Shown one piece after another: positions 42,788 through 49,185 of a DNA stretch of 49,185 nt; within the stretch, counting starts at the first letter, position 1, and each line of letters opens with the position of its first letter. The position numbers were made by a program, and so were the translations under genes. Source of the stretch: an uncultured Prochlorococcus sp. (GTDB lineage Bacteria > Cyanobacteriota > Cyanobacteriia > PCC-6307 > Cyanobiaceae); NCBI GenBank assembly GCA_902589115.1, contig CACIRS010000006.1, forward strand, positions 1 through 49,185, read 5' to 3'. Under the pieces are notes generated by a model that ran no database searches, had not been told where the DNA came from, and was given only the letters and a program-made list of their open reading frames with translations.

Positions 42788-44434
42788 ATGTACTCCGAAA
42801 AGGATTTCAAAGAGAAAATAGCGGAATTGTTAGTAGTCCGTGCTAGTGCCCATTTACATGATCATCAACGTGAGTATCCAAAGTGGGAATTAAGTAATAA
42901 AAAGCTCCACCGACTTTTAGAAGAGGGAGTTGGAGGAGTGATTTTGTTTGGCGGCAGCTTGGCTGAACTTTCTGAGAGGTGTAAAAATTTGAATAGTTGG
43001 GCGAAAAATTCTTTACTGCTTTGTGCTGATGTAGAAGAAGGAGTAGGACAAAGGTTTTCTGGGGGGCAGTGGTTAGCCCCACCAATGTCTTTGAACAAGA
43101 TTTATCAAAAAGATTCCCAAGCAGCTTTGAATTTTGCAGAGCTATATGGAAGGTGTATAGGTTTAGAAGCTCGTCGTAATGGATTGAATTGGGTTCTTGC
43201 TCCAGTATGTGACGTTAATACCAATTCAAAGAACCCTGTTATCGACGTTCGTGCTTGGGGGGATGATCCGTTAATAGTTTCTGCCTTAACTTGTTCTTTT
43301 TACAAGGGCTTGTCTTCTCAAGGAGTAATTGCTTGCGCTAAACATTTCCCTGGCCATGGTGATACTGAAATAGATTCACATCTTGCTTTGCCAACTCTGG
43401 AACATGATCTGAAAAGATTAATGCAGGTTGAATTAGTCCCATTTCGGGCATTGATTTCACTGGGCATTGAAACAGTGATGACAGGCCATTTACTTTGTAA
43501 GCAAATTGATCATAAGAACCCGGCAACAGTTTCTAAGCTGATTATCTCTAAGCTGCTTCGACAAGAGCTTGGATTCAAAGGGTTAGTAGTAACTGATGCG
43601 TTGATTATGGGAGCGATGACTAAAGCATATGGCTCTACAGAAGCAGCAGTAATGGCATTTGATGCAGGCGCAGATTTGATTCTTATGCCGGACAATCCAG
43701 ATCAGGCTATAGAGGCAATTTATCAGTCGTTACTTTCTGGAAGAATTCCCATGGATCGACTCGAGAATTCTTTGCAGCGAAGAAGAAATTTAATCACAAA
43801 AATTGATTCCTTTTCTAAGCTCCCATCTACTCAGCCTTTAGCGCTAAGAACTCACGATCAAAAATTCAGATATCAAACAAATTCGCTTTGCCATGATTTG
43901 GTTGTGTCTTCGATGGAAGTATTGCACCCAGGTTCAATTCAAGAAGTAAATTCTGGTTTGAATTTAATTCGAGTTGATGGAGTTATTCCATGTTCTCCAT
44001 TGCATCGAACTTCACCATCAATCAGCCTGCCAGAGGACATTGGCTATAGAACTATTTTGATTCATGCTATGGGTGTTTCCCCTTGGACTGAAGATTCGAA
44101 TGCGCCGTTAGATATTGATCGTCTTGGTAATGGACCAGTTTTATTGCAACTTTTTTTGAGAGGTAATCCGTTTAGGGGGGATAACGATTTTAAAGAACCC
44201 TGGTCAATTATTTTGAATCAATTACAACGTCTAAATCGTCTTGCGGGTTTGATTGTTTTTGGTAGTCCTTATATATGGAAGGATTTGAAATCAAATCTTA
44301 ACCCCTATATTCCTGCGGCTTATTCCCCTGGTCAAATGGATGAAGCACAATATCAATTGCTGACGTCGTTGATTGCTCCTTGTGGAGACAACATCAAATT
44401 AAAATCGAATTTAGACAAGGAGTTTACAATTTGA
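42788..44434 (+). CDS. nagZ: NagZ-like beta-N-acetylglucosaminidase (glycoside hydrolase family 3)
   Basis: GH3 NagZ enzymes release N-acetylglucosamine from cell-wall muropeptides. The 548-aa protein has the TIM barrel with GLNWVLAPVCDVNTNSKNPV and the signature CAKHFPGHGDTEIDSHLALP, whose loop histidine is the acid/base (about residue 185-195). The nucleophile is the Asp in VVTDALIMGAM (about residue 269). NagZ from E. coli has 341 residues. Here about 200 extra C-terminal residues (from QTNSLCHDLVV) form a second domain, as in many longer GH3 proteins. ATG 42788 is preferred over GTG 42785. It could feed the AnmK kinase encoded at 17 kb. Confidence 0.9.
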   Translation: MYSEKDFKEKIAELLVVRASAHLHDHQREYPKWELSNKKLHRLLEEGVGGVILFGGSLAELSERCKNLNSWAKNSLLLCADVEEGVGQRFSGGQWLAPPMSLNKIYQKDSQAALNFAELYGRCIGLEARRNGLNWVLAPVCDVNTNSKNPVIDVRAWGDDPLIVSALTCSFYKGLSSQGVIACAKHFPGHGDTEIDSHLALPTLEHDLKRLMQVELVPFRALISLGIETVMTGHLLCKQIDHKNPATVSKLIISKLLRQELGFKGLVVTDALIMGAMTKAYGSTEAAVMAFDAGADLILMPDNPDQAIEAIYQSLLSGRIPMDRLENSLQRRRNLITKIDSFSKLPSTQPLALRTHDQKFRYQTNSLCHDLVVSSMEVLHPGSIQEVNSGLNLIRVDGVIPCSPLHRTSPSISLPEDIGYRTILIHAMGVSPWTEDSNAPLDIDRLGNGPVLLQLFLRGNPFRGDNDFKEPWSIILNQLQRLNRLAGLIVFGSPYIWKDLKSNLNPYIPAAYSPGQMDEAQYQLLTSLIAPCGDNIKLKSNLDKEFTI

Positions 44435-44468
44435 TTTTTTGTGTGTCATCCCTACTGGAAGCATAAAC

Positions 44469-45665
44469 ATGCTAAGCCTTTCAATGATTGTGCGAAATGA
44501 GGCGCATTGCTTAAGGGATTGTCTTGCGTCAGTGAGAGATTGGGTTGATGAAATGGTGGTTGTAGATACTGGCTCTACTGATGCAACTGTTTCCATTGCA
44601 GAAGCAGCTGGTGCTCGTGTTGAACATCTTCCATGGCCTGGAGATTTTGCTCCTGCACGTAATGCTGCCTTGGATTTTGTAAAAGGGGATTGGGTTTTGG
44701 TTTTAGATGCGGATGAGCAACTTAGAAAAGAATGTGTGCCTGAATTGCAAAAACTTATAACTAATAAAGATGTCTTGCTAGTGAATTTGCTTCGCCATGA
44801 ACAGGGTGCATTGATGTCGCCTTATTCACAAGTAAGTCGGTTATTTAGACGCCATCCTAAAATTAAATGGAGTCGCCCCTATCATTCAATTGTTGATGAT
44901 AGTGTTAAAGATCTTTTAGAAGAGGAAACTCAATGGCAAATTGTTGATTGCATGGAACCAGCATTAATTCATTATGGATATCGACCTGAATTAATTCAAA
45001 AAACCAATAAAGCTGAACGTCTACGCTCTGCAATGGAAAGCTGGTTAAATGATCATCCAGGAGATCCTTATGCTTGTTCAAAACTTGGAGCTTTAGAAAT
45101 AGAAGAAGGATCCATAGAAAAAGGCTTAAACCTTCTAAAAGAGGGATTATTAACGTGCAACACAGGTCAAGAAAAATATGAGCTTCTTCTACATCTAGGT
45201 ATTGCCTTAGCTAAGAATGATTTGTTGGCTGCTGAAAGTGCTTATAGAGATGCAATATCAATAAAAATTGAAGAAAGAATTAGATGTGGTGCAAGGTTAA
45301 ATTTATCTGCTCTTTTAGTTAGAATAGGTAAGCTTGAAGAAGCATTGCAACTTTCTAAAAATGTTACTGAATTTGCTCCTGAAGTTTTTTTAGGATGGTA
45401 TAATTTAGGTTTAATTAGAAGAAAACTTGGCGATCTTCATGGTGCTTTAGATGCTTATTCAGTAGCCTTGAGATTGAATCCATTTCATGCTGAAACTTAT
45501 CAGAATTTAGGAATAGTTAATTTACTTTTAGGAAATATTCAAGCAGCACGTAAATGTTTTCGGGAGAGCATTACTCAACTTGAGTCTAATGGTCAGCTGA
45601 ATGAAGCAGCCTCTCTTCGAAGAAAGTTAACTGGGATAGTTCAGTTAGAGGATGAATCTAAATGA
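44469..45665 (+). CDS. Family 2 glycosyltransferase with C-terminal TPR repeats
   Basis: The N-terminal GT2 domain (GT-A fold) starts LSLSMIVRNEAHCLRDCLAS and contains VVDTGSTDATVSIAEAAGA and the DxD motif in VLVLDADEQLRKE (about residue 78). The C-terminal half is a series of TPR helices (GWYNLGLIRRKLGDLHGALD, LNPFHAETYQNLGIVNLLLG). Such proteins usually glycosylate a protein or polysaccharide; the acceptor is not known. I start at ATG 44469, matching the family, although the frame opens at 44439. The stop overlaps hemD by 4 nt. Confidence 0.9.
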   Translation: MLSLSMIVRNEAHCLRDCLASVRDWVDEMVVVDTGSTDATVSIAEAAGARVEHLPWPGDFAPARNAALDFVKGDWVLVLDADEQLRKECVPELQKLITNKDVLLVNLLRHEQGALMSPYSQVSRLFRRHPKIKWSRPYHSIVDDSVKDLLEEETQWQIVDCMEPALIHYGYRPELIQKTNKAERLRSAMESWLNDHPGDPYACSKLGALEIEEGSIEKGLNLLKEGLLTCNTGQEKYELLLHLGIALAKNDLLAAESAYRDAISIKIEERIRCGARLNLSALLVRIGKLEEALQLSKNVTEFAPEVFLGWYNLGLIRRKLGDLHGALDAYSVALRLNPFHAETYQNLGIVNLLLGNIQAARKCFRESITQLESNGQLNEAASLRRKLTGIVQLEDESK

Positions 45666-46465
45666 ATAAAGAATCTAAGTATCCCTTGAAGGAAAAAATA
45701 ATTGTTGTTACTCGATCACAGGGACAACAAGGTGAGGCAAGAGAACTTTTTACCAATGAAGGCGCAATCGTTTTAGATCTACCTTCTTTAGTAATAGTTC
45801 CGCCAACTAATTTAGCTCCACTTGATAAAGCAATTCGAGAGCTTGATGTATTTGATTGGCTTATTTTTTCTAGTAGCAATGGAGTAACATTTTTAGAAGA
45901 AAGACTTCATTATTTTAGAAAAAGTTTAAGCCAATATGCTGAATCTATAAAGATAGCTGCCGTGGGCCGTAAAACTGCTCATACCATAGAAAAAATCGGC
46001 GTTAATTTAGACTTTGTTCCTCCCGATTTTATAGCTGAAAGTTTAATTGATAATTTCCCAGGCTCTGAGCATGGGCGAAATCTTCTGCTCCCTAGAGTTG
46101 AAAGTGGCGGTAGAAATATATTGGCTGAATCTTTTAAAGAAAAAGGTTTTGATGTAACCGAAGTAGCGGCTTATAATTCATGTTGTCCAGAGCAGATGCC
46201 AGAGGAAACAGCAAAGTCATTCATAGATTTGAATGTAGATGCAATTTTGTTTACCAGCTCTAAAACTGCTAAATATACTGCCACATTAATGAAAAGACGT
46301 TTTGGACCAAGTTGGTTAGATTTTTTAAAAAATGTCAAAGTCATTTCTATTGGCCCTCAAACTAGTATTAGTTGTCAAGAAAATTTTAAGAGAGTGGATG
46401 AAGAGGCAGATCCACATGATCTAGAAGGTTTAATGAAAGCAACTATTAAATCTTTTGCTGACTAA
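45662..46465 (+). CDS. hemD: Uroporphyrinogen-III synthase
   Basis: HemD cyclises and inverts ring D of hydroxymethylbilane to uroporphyrinogen III, the branch point to heme, chlorophyll and corrinoids. The 267-aa protein shows the family elements IIVVTRSQGQQGEARELF at the start, FDWLIFSSSNGVTFLEERL, IAAVGRKTAHTIEKIGV, VAAYNSCCPE and DAILFTSSKTAKYTATLMK. HemD is poorly conserved in general, but this spaced set of motifs is convincing. The ATG at 45662 overlaps the stop of the glycosyltransferase gene (ATGA), so the two are translationally coupled. Confidence 0.93.
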   Translation: MNKESKYPLKEKIIVVTRSQGQQGEARELFTNEGAIVLDLPSLVIVPPTNLAPLDKAIRELDVFDWLIFSSSNGVTFLEERLHYFRKSLSQYAESIKIAAVGRKTAHTIEKIGVNLDFVPPDFIAESLIDNFPGSEHGRNLLLPRVESGGRNILAESFKEKGFDVTEVAAYNSCCPEQMPEETAKSFIDLNVDAILFTSSKTAKYTATLMKRRFGPSWLDFLKNVKVISIGPQTSISCQENFKRVDEEADPHDLEGLMKATIKSFAD

Positions 46466-46526
46466 ATATAATTACTGAATGTTTAGTTGCTTTAGATCAT
46501 TAACAGTGGAATATTTTTTTAGATGT

Positions 46527-47003
46527 TCAGTGGAGATTATTTTTATTAAGTCCATAGCCGCTTTCAACCAGTGCTTTGAATCTATCTAAATTTGCTTGCA
46601 ACTCATTGGTAACCATTCCTCCTAAAATATTGGCTTCCATTAAGGGAGCTAAAACTCTAGGCAGCTCATATGTAACACTGAGCTTTACGATTGTATGTTC
46701 ATTTTCTTCTTGGTAAAAACGAACAGATCCTTTTGTTGGAAGTCCTCCAATAGATTCCCATTGAAGTTTTTGAGCTTCTATTCTTTCATTTATTTTTGCT
46801 TTCCACTTAAATCGAAAACCATTCGCTGCCAAAGTCCACTCGGTTAAGTCAGGCAATGTTGTGGCAGTTTCATCAATTGTTTTGACTGATTCAATCCAGC
46901 TCATCCATAAAGGCATTGCTTCTAGATCACTCCAGACCACCCAGACTTGTTCTACAGGAGCCTGGATGTTGCTAACTACAGTGTGTTTCAGCCAACGACC
47001 CAT
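46527..47003 (-). CDS. SRPBCC/START-like ligand-binding protein next to crtQ
   Basis: The 158-aa protein has the polyketide-cyclase/SRPBCC fold: it begins MGRWLKHTVVSNIQAPVEQV, continues WVVWSDLEAMPLWMSWIESV and has the later beta-strand VKLSVTYELPRVLAPLMEAN. These proteins have a deep hydrophobic pocket for lipophilic ligands. Its start is 5 nt downstream of the crtQ stop on the same strand, and the pair is frequently neighbouring in cyanobacteria. A role in carotenoid or other lipophile handling is inference. Confidence 0.82.
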   Translation of the reverse strand: MGRWLKHTVVSNIQAPVEQVWVVWSDLEAMPLWMSWIESVKTIDETATTLPDLTEWTLAANGFRFKWKAKINERIEAQKLQWESIGGLPTKGSVRFYQEENEHTIVKLSVTYELPRVLAPLMEANILGGMVTNELQANLDRFKALVESGYGLNKNNLH

Positions 47004-47008
47004 TTTTT

Positions 47009-48469
47009 TTAAGCAACAGCTTGATTTTTAGCAAGATCACTTTTCTTGCCTAGCAATTCAGCAGCAGCAAGGTGACCACTCATTGTTGCACCTTCCATTG
47101 AGTCAATGTAGTCCTGCTTTGTATAACTTCCTGCTAAAAAGAAGTTGCTAATAGGTGTTTTTTGGTGGGGACGGTTTATTTCCATGCCAGGAGATTCTTT
47201 GTATAGAGATTGAACAAGCTTTACTACATTGCTCCATACAAGATTTAGGGACCTAGATGATGGGAACAAGTCTCGTACCTGAGAATCTGTATGTTCGACA
47301 ATCGTTGAGACTGATTTTGAAATCCATGGATCTCCAGGAGTTAGAACGCATTGTAGTAATGAGCCAAGGCCTTCTCGCTGATAATCCACAGGACTTGCTA
47401 GAGCCAGATCTGCAAAACAACTGAAATCTGCGTCGGCTGTATAAAGCAAATTGTTTAACCCAGAGGGTCTATGCAGATTAGTACGTGCTGACGCATCATT
47501 TAATTCAGTAACCCATCCGTCATATCTCAGTTGAACTGTTGCGACAGGAACTGCATCTAGGGAGTCAATTGCGGAAAAGAGAGGATATTTGCGCCAAGCC
47601 TTTGGAATGAGTTTTTGTATACCAGGCACATCGCATGCAGCAAGATATTTATCGGCTTTAATATTTATTTCTCCATTCGGTGTGGTCATGCTTAAACCTG
47701 TTACCAGAGGTGTTCCATTCTCTTCAAATTGGATTTCTTTGACTCGATGTCTTAAATGAAGTTTGCCACCTTTTCTTTCAATATAGTTAAGTATTGGTTT
47801 AGTAAGCCATCTGTGGGGAGAGCCTTTAAGAAGATTTAATTTGGAAGCTTCAGTTTTTGAAGCAAACATCATAAATATAGTTAACATGCATCTTGCTGAA
47901 ATAGCTTCACAGTCAATAAATCCCAATGCATAAGCTATAGGATTCCACATTCTTTCAATACTTTCTTGACTGCCTCCATGGTTTAAAAACCATTTCTGAA
48001 AACTAACTGAATCTAGCGCTCTTATTGTTTTCATAGCCCCTTCATAATCAATTAATCCTTGAACTATTGGACTGGTTCCTAATGCAAGTGCATTGCGTAA
48101 TTTGTCTATCCAATTCAATTGAGAAGTAGTGAAAAAGGCTTTGAGTCCATTAAAAGGAGCTCCAAGTGCAAACCTAAAATCTAAAGCTCGTAGATCACCT
48201 CCCCTATTGACAAATAAATGTGTATGTTCTTTAGGAAGCAGATTCTCTATGGCCCCAACTTTTTTCATTAATGCAAAGAGGTTTGCGTAGTTAAAGAAGA
48301 AAACATGTAATCCCATTTCAATATGATTTCCATCTTCGTCTTCCCAGCTCCCGACTTTTCCTCCAAGAAATGGCCTGGCTTCATATAGATCAACTTGATG
48401 GCCTGCATCTACAAGATCTATAGCAGCCGTTAATCCAGCAAGACCAGCTCCCACTATTGCGATCTTCAC
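47009..48469 (-). CDS. crtQ: Zeta-carotene desaturase, plant type
   Basis: CrtQ introduces double bonds into zeta-carotene to give (pro)lycopene, upstream of the cyclases that make alpha- and beta-carotenoids. The 486-aa FAD enzyme starts [19 protein letters not shown] (dinucleotide-binding motif), followed by [20 protein letters not shown] and [17 protein letters not shown], the phytoene-desaturase-family signatures of the CrtP/CrtQ branch rather than bacterial CrtI. The C-terminal [20 protein letters not shown] is the second FAD region. Translation starts at GTG 48469. It shares a transcript with the SRPBCC gene and diverges from the A-type carrier gene across 108 bp. Confidence 0.95.
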   Translation of the reverse strand: MKIAIVGAGLAGLTAAIDLVDAGHQVDLYEARPFLGGKVGSWEDEDGNHIEMGLHVFFFNYANLFALMKKVGAIENLLPKEHTHLFVNRGGDLRALDFRFALGAPFNGLKAFFTTSQLNWIDKLRNALALGTSPIVQGLIDYEGAMKTIRALDSVSFQKWFLNHGGSQESIERMWNPIAYALGFIDCEAISARCMLTIFMMFASKTEASKLNLLKGSPHRWLTKPILNYIERKGGKLHLRHRVKEIQFEENGTPLVTGLSMTTPNGEINIKADKYLAACDVPGIQKLIPKAWRKYPLFSAIDSLDAVPVATVQLRYDGWVTELNDASARTNLHRPSGLNNLLYTADADFSCFADLALASPVDYQREGLGSLLQCVLTPGDPWISKSVSTIVEHTDSQVRDLFPSSRSLNLVWSNVVKLVQSLYKESPGMEINRPHQKTPISNFFLAGSYTKQDYIDSMEGATMSGHLAAAELLGKKSDLAKNQAVA

Positions 48470-48577
48470 AGCTTGTACGCGAATAACTCTTAGACTCTAT
48501 GAAGTAATAGGCCATAGATGCGCAATACAAAAAGCAATTTTTTTCAATAAAATACTTACAGGTTTGTGCAAATTTTG

Positions 48578-48970
48578 ATGAGTAGCCCCTCTCCAACTGC
48601 TATTACTCACACCTCACAGAGTGGTAAAGGGATCATAATTACAGAAACAGCGATGCAACAGTTATCCAGACTTTGTAGTGAACAGGGAAAAGATCAAGTT
48701 TTAAGGGTGGGTGTTCGCTCAGGTGGTTGCAGTGGGATGAGCTACACAATGGATTTTGTATCAAGTCAAGAAATCTTGGCAGAAGATGAGGTCTACGAAT
48801 ACTCGACGCCAAGCGGAGGGACATTCCAAGTAATTTGCGATCCAAAGAGTCTTCTTTATATATATGGTATGCAGTTAGATTTCAGTACTGATCTAATTGG
48901 TGGTGGATTTAATTTTATCAATCCAAATGCCACTCAAACTTGTGGCTGTGGTAGTTCTTTTGCAGTATGA
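48578..48970 (+). CDS. A-type Fe-S cluster carrier (IscA/SufA/HesB family)
   Basis: A-type carriers receive and deliver Fe-S clusters. The 130-aa product has the three diagnostic cysteines: C51 in GGCSGM, and C122 and C124 in TCGCGSSF near the C-terminus. The core IIITETAMQQLSRLCSEQGK and DFSTDLIGGGFNFINPNA match the HesB/IscA fold. I choose ATG 48578; a GTG at 48566 would add four residues. A hairpin at the stop codon may end transcription. The gene is about 48 kb from sufB, so it is not part of the suf operon. Confidence 0.93.
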   Translation: MSSPSPTAITHTSQSGKGIIITETAMQQLSRLCSEQGKDQVLRVGVRSGGCSGMSYTMDFVSSQEILAEDEVYEYSTPSGGTFQVICDPKSLLYIYGMQLDFSTDLIGGGFNFINPNATQTCGCGSSFAV

Positions 48971-48995
48971 AGCAGCCTATAAAGCTTCACTTTTT
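48968..48995 (+). terminator. Possible weak terminator after the A-type carrier gene
   Basis: TGAAGC (48968-48973), which includes the stop codon, pairs with GCTTCA (48984-48989) across a 10-nt loop. C and five T follow. The stem is only 6 bp, so readthrough into the TPR gene is possible. Confidence 0.4.
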
Positions 48996-49029
48996 AGTTT
49001 AAACAACCCTTTCGATTTCTTTTTTTCAG

Positions 49030-49185
49030 ATGGATGCCAATAAAGAAAGCCTTTTTGATCAGGCAATGGAACGTTATCAATCTGGCGTTGAAGCTAGTGA
49101 ACTTATCAAGGATTTTGAATTGATTACAACTGCCTCTCCAGGTCAATCAGCTGGTTGGACTTGCCTTGCTTGGCTTCAATTGCTT
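49030..49185 (+). CDS. TPR-type protein, N-terminal part (cut by window edge)
   Basis: The ATG at 49030 opens a frame that runs to the window edge (52 codons). The visible N-terminus is MDANKESLFDQAMERYQSGV, then EASELIKDFELITTASPGQS and AGWTCLAWLQLL. The pattern of short amphipathic helices with Trp/Ala/Tyr spacing resembles tetratricopeptide repeats. A TPR gene following an IscA-type gene is a common arrangement in picocyanobacteria, and I rely partly on that memory. The function is unknown. Confidence 0.7.
   Translation, partial: MDANKESLFDQAMERYQSGVEASELIKDFELITTASPGQSAGWTCLAWLQLL

Noticed and set aside
1-49185. CRISPR arrays, rRNA or tRNA genes, insertion sequences, integrases, phage genes
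   Set aside because: No repeat-spacer pattern, no tRNA arm pattern in the spacers, and no transposase or integrase motif was seen. A tRNAscan or Rfam search would settle the RNA part.

Overview
The window looks like the chromosome of a marine picocyanobacterium, most likely a low-light Prochlorococcus of the SS120/MIT9211 type. The DNA is AT-rich (roughly 38% GC by eye) and the genes are tightly packed. It carries oxygenic-phototroph genes: a high-light-inducible protein, a PetL-like cytochrome b6f subunit, plant-type zeta-carotene desaturase CrtQ, a CRR7-like protein, type II NADH dehydrogenase, a VKOR-thioredoxin fusion, and DUF2973, DUF3120, DUF4346, DUF4912 and DUF751 proteins. The strain assignment is inference. 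I saw no rRNA, tRNA, CRISPR array, insertion sequence, integrase or phage gene.

Layout. 1-1.7 kb: the 5' end of sufB (leftward), a long 480-bp divergent control region, the Fe-S repressor sufR, a small partner gene and a clear terminator. 1.7-7.4 kb: a DUF4912 protein, a small membrane protein, phosphoglucomutase and a RarA fusion ATPase. 7.4-11.2 kb: phosphopantetheinyl transferase, peroxiredoxin Q, type III pantothenate kinase, PAPS reductase and NDH-2, packed with overlaps. 11.2-18.1 kb: a rightward run of hflX, an SLC13-type transporter with RCK_C domains, trkH, trkA and anmK. 18.1-19.4 kb: a stretch of small, poorly known genes (ribbon-helix-helix protein, Nif11-type peptide, one-helix membrane protein). 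19.4-25.4 kb: an ABC-F ATPase, an HtrA protease, small cyanobacterial proteins, hli and xseA-xseB. 25.5-31.8 kb: a leftward block with a zinc-ribbon membrane protein, a BrkB-type protein, an inositol-phosphatase-family enzyme, TolC, a TIGR03279 radical-SAM protein and UppP. 32-37 kb: DUF3120, nadB, VKOR-Trx, rimO and petL. 37-41.3 kb: DUF4346, a DUF482 acetyltransferase-like protein, a RibD-like reductase, a two-domain 6-pyruvoyltetrahydropterin-synthase-like protein, aroK and a CRR7-like protein. 41.4-49.2 kb: a GST, DUF751, rbfA, a NagZ-like GH3 enzyme, a GT2-TPR protein, hemD, an SRPBCC protein, crtQ, an IscA/SufA-type carrier and a truncated TPR gene.

How the genes work together. Fe-S biogenesis is at both ends (sufB/sufR left, the A-type carrier right), and the window holds several Fe-S users (RimO, the TIGR03279 protein). 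AnmK, the NagZ-like GH3 enzyme and UppP suggest peptidoglycan recycling and lipid-carrier turnover. TrkH and TrkA form a K+ uptake pair. XseA and XseB form exonuclease VII. Coenzyme A and carrier-protein metabolism are represented by CoaX and the phosphopantetheinyl transferase.

The points most worth a second look are: a structured, RNA-like segment in the sufB-sufR spacer; a two-domain PTPS/QueD-like protein whose first domain lacks the catalytic histidine; a RibD-like reductase whose conserved N-terminus has no standard start codon; a conserved-looking gene after hli split from its ATG by an in-frame TAG; and a Nif11-type peptide that ends at its Gly-Gly motif with no core peptide.
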